The notes under the pieces are model-generated. The model worked only from the letters and a program-made list of their open reading frames with translations. It searched no databases and was not told the origin of the DNA. A DNA stretch of 64,000 nucleotides from Sclerotinia nivalis (Eukaryota; Ascomycota; Leotiomycetes; Helotiales; Sclerotiniaceae), in assembly GCA_029531795.1 (NCBI GenBank), contig JAPEIS010000007.1, positions 1,240,001-1,304,000 on the forward strand, in the 5' to 3' direction. Shown here in pieces: positions 8,474 to 20,139 of this stretch. Every line of letters starts with the position of its first letter. The stretch's first letter is position 1. A program made the position numbers and the translations under genes.

Positions 8474-11142
8474 TCAATCTATGGATATGTTAGTCACATT
8501 GGATAGGAAGGAAGCAATACCATCTTACAGTGTGGTGAGAAACCTTGTTGACAAGGGCTACGATGAAGATCTTCCTCATCCTCATCAAAACCGTATTCCT
8601 CACGCTCGGCAAGGCTGGTTCCGCGGTCATACTGAGAGCGACGGCGGCGCTGTTCATCACGTAGGTGTTGGCCAGCACTTGGAGCGAAAAGTCCTTTTTC
8701 GTGTCAGACAATATAAGCATAGAGATAAATTAATTGATAACTTACCGACGTGTTCAGCATTTTCACAGCTTCTCTTGAGCTTAGAAGCATTGTCAGATGA
8801 AGGAAATTCATCCTCCAAACCGGCAACATTAGCTCCATCAAGATGAGTTAAGAAGAGCTACATCAGATTGTCAGCTCAATTTGTAAATCAATATCAATGA
8901 TTGATTAAATTACCTTGGGTCTGTAGTGAGGAGGCTCGAGCATGACTGACGAGTTACGGAACTTTTGGATCAGACAGTCTCTACCTTGGATTGTAGCATA
9001 GGAGACTTCTGCAACTTTGTCACTCTTAAACCTATGCCACTTCTGGTTAGATCGTGCAAGCACGAACTCGATAATGTCCATTGGATCGACAAAGTTGATG
9101 AATGCGTAGCCGACATTGCAGTCATTGGAAAAGTCAATACGAAGATACATGAAATCATATCTTCCGAAACTTGACTCATCTACAATGCTCTTCAACATTG
9201 CCTGATCGACCTTGTTTGGAATATTTCTCAGCATTACCTGAAATGAGCGTCAGATATGGTAAGGCTTGCAAAAATGAGTATGGACTTACAGTAGTTCTAA
9301 CATCGAGGCCAGCATTGATCTTATTGATGTCGACATGATTATGGTGGCTAGCGGCAGGATTAGACGCACCACGTCCTCGTAGTTGTCCCTGAGGCGTCCT
9401 AACAATGGGAAGCTGGCGACGATTACCATTGCGGGCAATTTCACGAGAGTTAGGAGTCTGCGGACTCATATAGCCAAAGTTGTGCCCATAGGTCTGTGGA
9501 CTCGTTGGGTATCGTTGAACACCTTGCTGAGCAAAGTGATTAGCATAGGTATGTGGTGAGTATGCCTGAGCCGGGAAGGAGTCATAAGGCTCCATGACCT
9601 GCGAAGGTCGATTTGTTGTAACAGCTCCTGGAAATCCCGCCTGAAATGCAAGAGGCTGGCTGGTATACAAACCACCCAAGTTATTTACAACATAAGGAAC
9701 TGTGTTGGAAGGCAACAGGCCATAATGATTGGCGGTCATGTATTGAATAGCTTGGGGAATTGGGCTACCAGAATTAAACAAGGCAGCATTGCTGGGGAAC
9801 CCAGGTGTTTGAGGGGCTTGAAGTGACATGTGTCCAAGCACATCACTGATGTCAGTTTGAGGAGCCGAGCGACGAGTAGGAGTCACAGCCTGTGCCAAAT
9901 TGTTACGCAAGATGCCACGATTCTTGCTAACGTCAGGTGTGTGCATCTCGCACTTGACAAGAATGTTCTGCGAAAAGGTCAGTAGTATTCAATCAAGTGG
10001 AAACAGAATTTACGCACGCCAATCAGCTTGTTGTTGCAACGATCGATGGCACGGGACACCATGGCCGAATCGACAAACTCCGCACAAAGGCGGAAGGTAC
10101 CTGCTTCTGTCGCAAGAAACTTTTGCCATGCGTAAAGCTCGCCTTCAACGGACAACAAGTCACGAAGGCTTTCTTCAAAGACCTTCTTGTCAATGTTGGT
10201 GTTTGGGGGATAGGTAGCTGTTAACATAACTTGACCCTCATGAGCAGAGTACACGGTTCTCGATTGAGGACTGATGGCCTTTGAGAATGTTAGTTTTTGT
10301 TTGAATGACGAGTGAAAGGTTTACGAACGCCGCCAAATTCATTTGCTTTGATATATTCCACCGCACAATCAACATGATCGACCTTGATTGCGGTATACAC
10401 CCTAGCAGCTTCATATATGTTGGACATCCTAATGTAGACAACATTATTCTTGGTCGTCTCAATTCTCTTTCCGCCGGTGATGGTGACTCCAGCCTTTTCC
10501 AATTTCTATGTAACAATTTATTAGCGAAAGCACATGGTAAATAAGCGGGTGATAAAGTAAAACTAACCTCGAAAGAGAATCGAGCACAGCTAAGGACGTC
10601 TACCTTTTGATAGATATCGGTGATTTTAAGGCAACGGGTGGCACCAGTATCTGTGCTGAATTTCTATGAACTATTAGTACATTGTATCATGGTGAAGATA
10701 CAGGAAAATAAAAACTTACGCCATAGCTGGTAATTTCAGTCTCACGAACTGGTGACTGTGATGCTACCACGTTATCTAAGTACTGAATTGTACCTGGGAT
10801 AAGAGTGGCAGATCCAGACCCGTTGACGATAAGACTTCCTGCAGCAGGCGTACCAACAGCAGGTCCATAGAGATGCAAGGGTTGGAACGTAGAAGCGGTA
10901 GCAGAAAGTTGAGCCGAAGCTCTACTTGTAGTACCCGCTGTGACGAACGGGTCATGTTGGTTAGCAGCCAATTGAGTAACAGAAGATGCACGAGAGTCTG
11001 TAGCCAATGGCTTGGGAACTCTTGCGTCCTCTGGGGAGATCGCGGTGATGGCAGTGTTAGGCGTTCCCTGGATGGACTCGAAAGCGCCATTGGAAACTGG
11101 AGAAGGTGGCGATTGACCATAAGAACGATTGAATGACGACAT
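8474..11142 (-). CDS. Mei2-like RNA-binding protein
   Basis: Spliced model, 9 exons: 11142-10720, 10663-10568, 10505-10329, 10278-10018, 9967-9290, 9237-8914, 8857-8746, 8693-8529, 8478-8474; 746 aa. The N-terminal ~140 residues are S/T/A-rich and disordered. Residues ~142-290 hold one or two degenerate RRM-like folds (VVYIRMSNIYEAARVYTAI; YAWQKFLATEAGTFRLCAEF). The middle (~290-545) is P/Q/N-rich. Residues ~546-660 are a Mei2-type C-terminal RRM (VMLRNIPNKVDQAMLKSIVD, then VGYAFINFVDPMDI and KVAEVSYATIQGRDCLIQKF). In fission yeast Mei2 drives the switch to meiosis by binding RNA. A similar developmental role is inference here. The tail is acidic (FDEDEEDL). The last intron (8479-8528, branch TGACTAAC) leaves a 5-nt final exon. 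If it is not spliced, the frame stops at 8494 instead. Confidence 0.9.
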
Positions 11143-11954
11143 GCTTGAAAACAGAGTTCTTGATTCAATGACAAAAAGAAGGTGTCAAAATTGAGTATCT
11201 CAAGGACGTGAAAATTGTGCAGATCGTTGGAAAAGGGAGTTTGTGAGTTCAAAATGACAGTAGATCGAAGATTATTGGTCACTTGATGATACTATAATCA
11301 CCAATTGATAATAATCGTTGAGATACTTGAAGGTTGGAGGATTGTAGAATGAACGAAAGAACCAAGATTTGTTTGTATGTGTGTAAAAGAACAAAGGTAA
11401 TGGAGATACAAGAAGTTCAAGTTAATAACTGGTGGTGCATCAAAAACTCCAAGCTGGAAGAATCGGAAGAACGCCAGAAGAAATCTCAGTGAATGTTATC
11501 AAGGTTCAGATAATATGGGAAAGAAGCCCAGAGAAGAAGGAAGATCTTGATCAAAAGTGGATTGTCTGTAGATGGATGTGAGAAGGAAATTTTAAACATT
11601 CACCTTGGAGAGGAATTTTGGAAGGCATGAACAACACGGGAAGGAGCCATGACCCGATTTACGGAAAACAAGCCGAAATACCACCGAATCTCAATATTTA
11701 TGGGAATAAACAATTTTTATTATTTATTTCCAAGTATATACCATCTACTAGGTATCCAATGAGCACACTCAATGGTCTCATTTAATTCTCTATCGAGTTA
11801 TTGTAGTCTTTTTTTGCCTTAATTTCTATCATGACCTCGTCGTCTTTCAACTTGGGAGTATAAGCGAGTCCTGAAAAGAATCAGAGTAAAAATCCTCACT
11901 TTCTCTTAGCCCCTCTTTAAGTAGCCGTAACTCCTCCAAGGCAGCAGGTGAGGC
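11143..11954. other. 5' flank of the mei2-like gene
   Basis: Purine-rich leader and promoter sequence on the plus strand, with many GAAG/AAGA runs around 11350-11560. These become CT-rich on the transcribed strand, as is common in fungal promoters. I see no gene in it. Confidence 0.45.
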
Positions 11955-12500
11955 CACGAGGAAAAAGAGACGGCAAGGCATTTCAAGTATCTACCTAATT
12001 AAAGTCTCCTTGGAGACCTGTATCCCGTGTCCGATATCGTCATGGCCGAAGAAATGGGGTGGATGCTATCACCATGGTGATACGGGAACGTATGCCGTTT
12101 TCAAATTAAAATCTTCTTGAAATCGGTATGCCGTCAAGACCCTTCCGTGATAACCCGAGGTATTGTACTAAATGCTACGAGGAAATAGACACGGGAAGGT
12201 ATTCCGGAATCCCGATCAGAGTCTTCTTTTGATATTTGTATGTTCCCTGGGGATCATTTATCTTCATTACAGAAAGGCTGCCCTAGATGCTACGAGGAAA
12301 TAGACACAGGAAGATATTGGGCTTTGAATTCCTAGGTAGAATCTTCTTGGAAATTTGTATCCAGTCAAACGCCGATTCTCATACACACTGTAGAAATACC
12401 ACGAGGAGACAGGTACCAAGAAGGTATGGAATTGGAGCTTTGAAATTTGTAATCCCATTGATCAAACACCTATCGTCGTTCCCGAAGGACGCTATATATA
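11955..12500 (+). repeat. Degenerate tandem array, about five units of ~110 bp
   Basis: Units start near 11955, 12070, 12175, 12290 and 12400, a spacing of 105-115 bp. The best two (12175 and 12290) begin with CTACGAGGAAATAGACAC and a GGAAGRTATT block. About 55 bp further on, all units carry a version of ATCTTCTTGGAAATTTGTAT. The outer units are more diverged. The array has no open frame. It lies upstream of the mei2-like gene and beyond its 5' flank. Confidence 0.7.
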
Positions 12501-13722
12501 ATTGAATATATTTAAAAAATGAGAAGCTCTTGATCTTACAGCCATCCCAATTTTTTTCTCGAGATCGTTCAACTACTGAAAAGATAAGACGAGTATGGTA
12601 TTTATTGACTAGGTACTCAAGTTGTTGAGGGGCCTGATCTGAGGCCTTACTCGCATTTTACTCGATTATTCCTTATTCCTTCTTCAGTAATCCTCTTATC
12701 ATTTACTACAGCCTACAGCTGGTCGGCTTTGAACATCTGACTAAATAAGGTTGAGATGCCAATGGCTTTATTTTACCTAGTAAATACATCGTAGATTGAG
12801 CCTACCCAAAAGAGTAGAATCCGAGTAATTTTATGTGGCCAGTGGAGCTATAGAAGAAGAATCAAAGAGTACCTTGATGGACAGATCTCTTGGGTCATCG
12901 ACGATTGTGTCCTTTGAAGATTACCTCGTTCGTTCCTTCCTCATCGATCAGGAACTTCCGTGGTTGCGGAGCACTAGCGAATCTCAAAGCACTTTGATAC
13001 TTCATCCAACATTGGCCATTCTGAATAAGTACAGATATGATAGAGAGCCAAATGAAACGGTAATAGTCATCCTCTAGCTTTATTTTCTGTAGATATATAT
13101 GTTCAAAATGTATAAAGAAAAGAAATATAATCCTACTAGGTAGTTGGCATCTCTGATGACTTGAAAATGGTTGAAGCTGGCACATCTTTGGTGCGGGCTT
13201 GAGTACTTAAGAAAGACTAACTCCGATGTTCATTTGTTGTGTACCAACATCGCAACTTGAGTAAGCCATTCAATCCATATTTCTCTCCAACAGACGCCTT
13301 GAATTTCGAACTCCTGCAAATTCCCAATCGTGACTAAGGTATCTGCATCTTTGGTGTTCTCGAATAGTCTCTTGGAATTATCATCATACCATACACTGTA
13401 TAAGGTTCATTGAAGAGGCACAAGAGAGACCGTTTCCAACATCACAAAGACTGAGACAGTTTCTTGTTAGGAGCAGGTTTGCTATTGAATTCTATCAAAG
13501 AGTTTTCTATCTAAAATTTGAATAAGTTGTGAGCCCGTGCTTCGATCGGAGTTCAGAGTTAATCCGCACCCGTCACTCAGCCTGGCTCTTAAACATCAAG
13601 TTGAAACCAAAGGGGAGGAGGGTATCTTATTTCAAGCAGTTCTCCATTGGTGTTTATGGTCTGAACTGGAGCCATTCATGGTCTAGATTTTTCTCAAAAG
13701 TTTGCAGCCTAAGTTGCCCAGC
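12501..13722. other. Intergenic region upstream of sec15
   Basis: Divergent spacer between mei2-like (-) and sec15 (+). It holds short open frames on both strands at 12835-13185 that overlap each other, have no usable ATG or splice context and match nothing I know. It is otherwise AT-rich promoter sequence. Confidence 0.4.
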
Positions 13723-16562
13723 ATGGCGCCTCAAAAAACTGTACAATACAATGATTACAGGCAAGCTGTTCAACAGGTATGCCTTTCTACAATATCTATT
13801 CTATTTCCGTAACTGACAAGTTCAAACAGATCATATTGTCTTCCTCTGATGCCGATTATCTAGATCAACTAATACCCGCCCTCAAAGATGCCACTTTATC
13901 CAATAGAACTCCTGCTCTCATACGAAGCCTGTCACAATATGCGGACGACCGCGAGGCCGACATTGAACGAATTGGCTTAACAAAACATGAAGAATTCCTG
14001 GCATCTGTCAATCAGCTACAACAAGTCCGCGAAGGAACCTCTCAGCTTACATCCGAGATCCTAAAGCTCAATCAGTCTATTCAGGCGAGTACGGAAAAGC
14101 TAGCTGCGCAAAAGGAGGCACTGGTGGACACGAGATCTGTTCGTCAGAATATTGCGGAGGCTTCTGAGGCGTTGAAGGAATCTCTGAAAGTACTGCATGC
14201 CGTCAACCAGGCGCATGATTTGATACGGAAGAAGAAATATTATGCGGCTCTTAAGGCATTGGACGATTTACAGAACGAGCATTTGATTCCAACAATCCAG
14301 AACAAATATGCTACTCAGCACACCCTCGCAGAGATAATTCAAAAGTCGATCCCCTCCTCTCAGAAAGCTATCTCAGAAGCAGTAATGAGTGATTTGAATA
14401 CTTGGCTTTATCGCATTCGTGAGACGTCTCAATTCCTAGGGGAAGTGGCATTTTATCATACAAATATTCGACGGAGCAGGCAGAAGGAGCGCATGGAGGC
14501 GAACCCATATCTTCGGAACTTCAAGCTAAATTCGGCCATCGAGCTGGTCTATGATGAGAGCGAGGAATTTGATGTGCTGAACAATGAGGAACTCCAAGTC
14601 GATTTTGATCCCCTATTCGAGTGTTTACATATTCACGAGGCACTTGGTCAGATTGAGAAATTCAAAAGCGAATATGCTGCAACAAGAAGACAGCAGAAAG
14701 ATTTGTTGCTTCCAAGTTCTGTGAATCTAACTGATGAAGAGAGCGAACACTTTTTGAGTGCCTTGCTGGAAGGCATTGCCGGCTTCGCTATAATAGAAAA
14801 GGCTACTATGCGAAAAGCCCATAATTTGCGTTCTCCAGTTGACGTACGCAATCCGTTGTATACCGAAAGATTGTAAACCAGCTAATTCTTTACAGGTTGA
14901 TGAACTGTGGGATTCGATGTGTAATGCCGCGATCAACGCTGTTTCTAAAGCTTTAGATGAGTTTGATAACCCGGATGTTATCTTGCAAACTAAGAATGTG
15001 ATCGCGTTGTTCATACAGACAATGGAGGCAAGGTTTCAAAGCACAATATAGATCCTCAAAAGTACTAACTTTAAATCTAGGGTTGGGGCTATTCAGTGGC
15101 TACTTTGGATGCTTATGTGCTCAAGCTTTTCTATAAATATGCTGATTTGCTGAAACGGAAATTCAGTACAGACTTTCAACAGGTTAGTGGGTATCCAGGG
15201 CTGTGGAAGGTACGGACTGACTCTCACAGATCGTGTCAACCGATGAATACATGCCTATGCCAGTCAATAGTGAAGAAGACTTTGACAAGATCGTCCAGGT
15301 TAGTTGGTATGTGCCGGACAAACCAAAAGAAGAATACACGTGAGTCAAGAAAGTCATCATCTGTCATTCTTATTTTCTAACAATTGCTAGGTTTCCTGGC
15401 GTATTACCATTCTCCCAGATGTATCCGATGTGCTGTATTGATATCAGGAATTTCTTGAATCGATTCTACTTCATAATGGACGATCATTTCCAACAGCCAA
15501 GTATTATTGACGAAACACTGAAGAAGGTATGCATGGCCAACTCCCCTTTGCTGCACCATTCAAGCTGACCCATTGTTCTTGTAGTCGATAGATGAGCTTC
15601 TGTCTGAGGATATTTGTGACCCGCTTGTAGAAAAGCTGAGTACTCAATACCTGGGCCAGATTGTCCAAATCCTCATAAACCTTGAGTATTTCGAATCAGC
15701 AAGTCGAGAACTAGAACAACTTCTCTTGGCCGCACGATCATCCACATCAGCTGGTGGGCCAATTGTTCTTGCAGCTACAGAAAAGTTCTCGAGCAGTAAG
15801 AAGGACGCCGAAAAGCGTATATTTGAAGTCGTCAATTCCAAGATAGACGACTTGGTTGAGACAGCAGATTATGATTGGTATGGCTCCTCGGTTCAGATCT
15901 ACTCGCCTGAATAAACAACTAACATGTTACTCGCTCCAGGATGGCACCCTCTTTGGTATCCGAGCCAAGCAACTACATGCAAACCCTGACAACCTATCTT
16001 TCCAACATCATGAGCTCCACTCTCCTCACCCTACCTCGGGAAATCAAAGAACTTATTTATTTCGATGCTCTCTCCCACGCCGCAAACATGATCCTCGTAA
16101 GCTTACTCCTCCCCCACCTTACCCCACTAACCAACTTAACCATCCACTAGGCTATCCCCCTCTCCCCCGAAGTCAAAAAGATTAATCCCCACGGCGTCGC
16201 CGCCCTCGCAAAAGACGTGGCCTACCTCTCCGAATTCGTCGATTCCCTCGACAACGCCCTCATCCTCAAAGAGAATCTCGATGAATTACAACAAACGGTC
16301 TATCTAATGCAGACAGATAATCCAGATGAGTTTTTCGATATTAGTATCAGGAATAAAAAGTTTGGAAGAGTGGATGCTTTGAATGGGCCTAAGATATTGG
16401 AGAAGTATGTCCGCTTTCTTTTGACATGGGGGTGTGAATGAGTTGTTTTGGAGAATGTGTGCTAACTCGTATTTGCAAAGACTTACCCATACAATCACGA
16501 GTCCGGTGAAACCGGATCGACTTGCTGGGTTCTCCTCGAGGTTTGGCATAAATAAGTCATAG
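13723..16562 (+). CDS. sec15: Exocyst complex component Sec15
   Basis: Ten exons: 13723-13776, 13830-14843, 14896-15027, 15081-15182, 15230-15339, 15391-15526, 15585-15877, 15940-16096, 16151-16404, 16481-16562; 777 aa, the usual size for Sec15. The start gives MAPQKTVQYNDYRQAVQQ. The N-terminal coiled-coil (about residues 60-170: REGTSQLTSEILKLNQSI, LHAVNQAHDLIRKKKYYAAL) is followed by the helical Sec15 fold (ETSQFLGEVAFYHT; GYSVATLDAYVLKLFYKYAD; FLNRFYFIMDDHF; REIKELIYFDALSHAANMIL). Sec15 links the Rab GTPase Sec4 to the exocyst, which tethers secretory vesicles at growing hyphal tips and septa. Intron 3 (15028-15080) has a GC donor (GAG/GCAAGG); only this splice gives the conserved MEGWGYSVATLDAY. 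Codon usage in the last large exon changes from C-ending to G-ending near 16300. Confidence 0.93.
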
Positions 16563-16856
16563 ATATCGAACACTTTGACCACTATCCTTGTGGAAGAACA
16601 AGAACATTTTCATGGAGCTCAAATGTACGTGTCCATTGGCAATCATTTTCAAGGCATCAACCCAAATCTTTAAAACCACACGGAATGTTTCAGGGAAAAT
16701 TGTGTGGTGTTCACATTAAATTCTCCTGCGCCTATTCTTGCTGCAAAAGAAAACAAAGCTAAGCTACCCCAAAGAAGATATCATAATTTCTCCGAACTCC
16801 GAGCCTATCACATTTGGCAATCAACAGCGACTAACGTATGGATCTGACGACTCGTC

Positions 16857-18098
16857 TTATCCGACCTCGTAATCGCGCTCGCCTTCAGCATCAGCATCAC
16901 CTTCACCACCTTCCTGGCGTGCGTAATGGTGTGTGGCGTCGGTGCCAACTGATGGGTCTTGTCGAGGTTGGTGCGGAACTTGATACATTTGCTAGGGCTT
17001 TGTTAGATGAGGGTTAGGAAAGTGCGAATTGCGTTAGATTTGGGATGGGAGACGAACTTGTTGAGGTGGTGGCATGGTTGGATATCCGTACATCTCACCC
17101 ATCTCACCATACAATGGCTGTTGCGCACCATATTGGCCAGCTTGATTGGGAGGAACTTGTGGTTGATACATGTTGGGTTGGTGACGATATGGATCCTGTT
17201 CAGCAGCAATACCATGGCCACCAAGGGAATAATCTTGAGGCATAGATTGTGGATGAGAGGGGTGACCAGGCTGTTGAGGGATATTGGATTGCTGTGGAGG
17301 AAGCTGTGCTGAACCAGGAGCAGCGCCGGGAATTTGTGGTGCAGATTGTCCTGAGCCAGAAGGCCTCTTTGCATGAGCTGCGGCTTCTTCACGAGGAACA
17401 ATATCAATTAGAAAATCAAACATGTCCGATTTGGCCAATGCAGAAGCAATATCAGATCGTTGCAAGGTTCGGCGCTTGTTTTCTTCTGCGTGGATCCATG
17501 CCCTCATGGTGAGTTCCGTGATGAAGATGTCGCATCCCTTGGCGAATAGGATTGGGGCTTCGGCGGAAATCATCTTCACTTCAGGATCCGCCTTCATGAC
17601 TTTCTTGATACGTGCGAGTGGAAGTTGATGAAGCTTGTAATCATGAGTATCGCCTTCGAGATGATTGATGATTTGTTGCCAATAGGTTGTAAGAATGTCC
17701 TTGTATTGTCCATGCAGACCTTGGTTGACCTAGCCGCCAGATTAGCTCTCATCCTTTCAGTATCTAGATAATTAATCTTACATTTGCCCACGCTCCTGTG
17801 TAGAATTCTGGAACGGGTGCGAAACCTTGTTGAGATAGCTTCTCTAGTATTAGTAGAATTCGATACGCATATGTAAGTATTTCTTACCAAAGCACTGGCA
17901 CCTATTTCGCGACATAAATTAGTACTTGCTTGCTTAACATAAACAGCGGAATGGAGAGGATGAATGAGTGGGAAAATCGAACATACCATAATGACCTCCT
18001 TGACTTGTATCATAAACAGGCTGTTGTGCCGGACGTTGTTGTGAAGCGGATGGCTGCTGCTGCTGTCCATGGGACGAGCTGGGTGGTGGAGGATCCAT
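16857..18098 (-). CDS. hap5: CCAAT-binding complex subunit Hap5 (NF-YC type)
   Basis: Five exons: 18098-17987, 17901-17888, 17841-17782, 17729-17058, 16991-16857; 330 aa. After a Q-rich N-terminus ([18 protein letters not shown]) and [20 protein letters not shown] comes the histone fold at about 98-165: [20 protein letters not shown], then [20 protein letters not shown] and [19 protein letters not shown]. The C-terminus is P/Q/G/Y-rich and ends with [13 protein letters not shown] after the last intron. Hap5 pairs with Hap3 and, with Hap2, binds CCAAT boxes. In filamentous fungi the complex controls respiration, iron and redox genes. Exon 2 is only 14 nt and the phases need it. The gene converges on sec15 with a 294-bp gap. 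Confidence 0.93.
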
Positions 18099-19213
18099 TT
18101 TTGTTTTTATGCTTGCTTCTCCCGATCGGTGTTGAGGTTGTACGTGGGAAAAGACCTCGAATGGTCGCGAGTTTGAATTTATTAAATATTCCTCCAGTCA
18201 CTTTCTAGTCCCCAGATTAATTGGCGCGAACTATATGGGGAGGCGGAGAAAGTTATGGGTACGGTCGACTCGATTTTTCGAACCCTGGAGACGAGATGTG
18301 AACCCTCGGATGTTATGTGACGGTGAGTTGACGGCAGGCTGGCTGCAGATGGGCTGACTTTGGGGATTTGCGGGTACTTAAAGAGACATTGAATGCCTCT
18401 GTAATTGAGGAGCTTTGGTTTGCGCGACGACCGCGACGATGGATAGCTTGTTTATAGAATTTGTGCTTTTGATTGGTTGAGAGCTGATAAGGTTGTGGGA
18501 GCTTTGAATTAATTGATGGTGTTTGGGCCACGGACGGATAATTTAAGCGGCGCGCGGGGGGATTGGGTGAGGTTGATTGAGCTGGTGACTTTAGCTTGGC
18601 GGTTGTATCTACTGAGTACTGTACTACCTACCTACCTTCACACTATTCACTCGGCTCGAATAAAGTTTATAGATGGGATAATAAAATGATCAATTGAATT
18701 ATATAGATGCTCTTTGTGATATATACCATCATCTACTACAATGTTACAAGAAATATGACATCTATGCAGGGTTTTCTGGCAGCCCTTTTCGTTTACTTTG
18801 TGCGCTGGCTCACCATGCGAACACATGTGAGGCATCAGATGCAAGGCAAATTATGAGGCAAAACAAGGCAAAAGGTACATGATGGTTGGCTGGCACGGCT
18901 AATAAATGCATTAACGTATTTTACCGGTCAAATAATTAAGTTCGAGGTCGGTCCAGAATCCTGAGTTCAATGTTGTACCGAGAGACATTTCATTTTCGAG
19001 TGATGCTTGCTTTTTTGATTTTCGAGTAGCTGAAAGTGCCGAAGTCACGGGCACGGATATTTTCTCTGGTAAGCTCCGTGATAACTAAGCTGAGATTAGT
19101 TAGTTTGCAGAAAATAATTTTAGGCGACCTATGATCCACTTAAAATTTTATTCTTTTAAAGCTCTTTCCAGTCCTCTTCTTCATTCCAATCAAAACCACC
19201 ATCATCATCAAAG
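18099..19213. other. Divergent promoter region between hap5 and fcf2
   Basis: About 1.1 kb shared 5' flank. It holds CTACCTACCTACC near 18625-18636, a motif seen in other gaps of this window, and a CT-rich block just before fcf2. I see no gene in it. Confidence 0.45.
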
Positions 19214-20139
19214 ATGGCCGACAATGATCTTTCTGATGATCAAATTCAGCAATTGTTGAAGGATGCTGAGGAGCGGATGAGAAATGCAAAGCAAGTCATC
19301 ATAAGTGACGATAGCTCTTCCAAGTTTTCTCTTCCAAAGTAAGATTTTAACCACGTCACAATTTAGGAGCTTGGCTAACACTTCATCTTCTTTATAGCCT
19401 TGGTAAATCCGCGACATCTGCAATTGCTCCATATATCAAGTCGACAGGACAGACTGCACACGTTGACTCTTCTCAGCTCGTACCTGCTAAGGATAGAAAA
19501 CTGGCCAATGGCGTGCGAACTGTGGAAGACCCTATCGTGACGAAGGCTAAAGCGCTTAAGGTAAGAAATTTCTTTACTTCATCTAGCGCTGTGTCCTTCT
19601 GTGAGGAAAATTTACCCATATAACGGACGCAGGACCTGGCCCCGTCTTGGGCGCCACCCTGTAAAAGCTGAAGATTTTACATTCATAGTTACTCTGAGAA
19701 GAAGCCACTATACTAGTCTTTTGTTGCAAATTCTGGGTATTGAACAGTAAGCTAATATCATCAACAGGCAAAACAAGCTACTGCTGGAGCAAAATGGTAC
19801 AACATGCCCAAGACTCTGGTCACTCCTGAGCTCAAGCGCGACCTTCAACTTCTGCGTCTCCGAAGTGTATTAGATCCCAAGCGTTTTTACAAAAAGGACA
19901 CAACAAGAGCAGAAATTCCAGAATACTCTCAAGTGGGTACAGTAATCGAAGGTCCTACCGAATACTTTTCTTCTCGACTCACCAACAAAGAACGCAAACA
20001 GACTTTTGTGGAACAAGTTCTTGCTGGCGAACAAGCAAATCACAAGTTCCGCAACAAGTACAATGATATCCAAGCTGCGAAGGCTAGTGGGAAGAAAGAG
20101 CATTACAAGAAGATGAAGGCTTTGAGAAAGAGAAGATGA
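19214..20139 (+). CDS. fcf2: rRNA-processing protein Fcf2
   Basis: Three exons: 19214-19338, 19398-19560, 19768-20139; 219 aa, close to the ~217 aa of yeast Fcf2. The conserved C-terminal domain starts at AKWYNMPKTLVTPELKRDLQ and continues RLRSVLDPKRFYKKD, then QVGTVIEGPTEYFSSRLTNK and a basic tail (KKEHYKKMKALRKRR), which is the diagnostic Fcf2 signature. The N-terminal part is acidic and low in structure (DLSDDQIQQLLKDAEERM). Fcf2 acts in the nucleolus in early pre-18S rRNA cleavages as part of the small-subunit processome. Intron 2 is 207 bp, about four times the local norm, and could carry something extra. Confidence 0.92.

Noticed and set aside
12835..13185. Overlapping short ORFs on both strands upstream of sec15
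   Set aside because: The plus-strand frame lacks an ATG at its start, neither strand has convincing splice sites, and no motif is recognisable.
18262..18280. Pol III B box (TTCGAACCC on the plus strand)
   Set aside because: Isolated match. No A box at the right distance on the minus strand and no cloverleaf.
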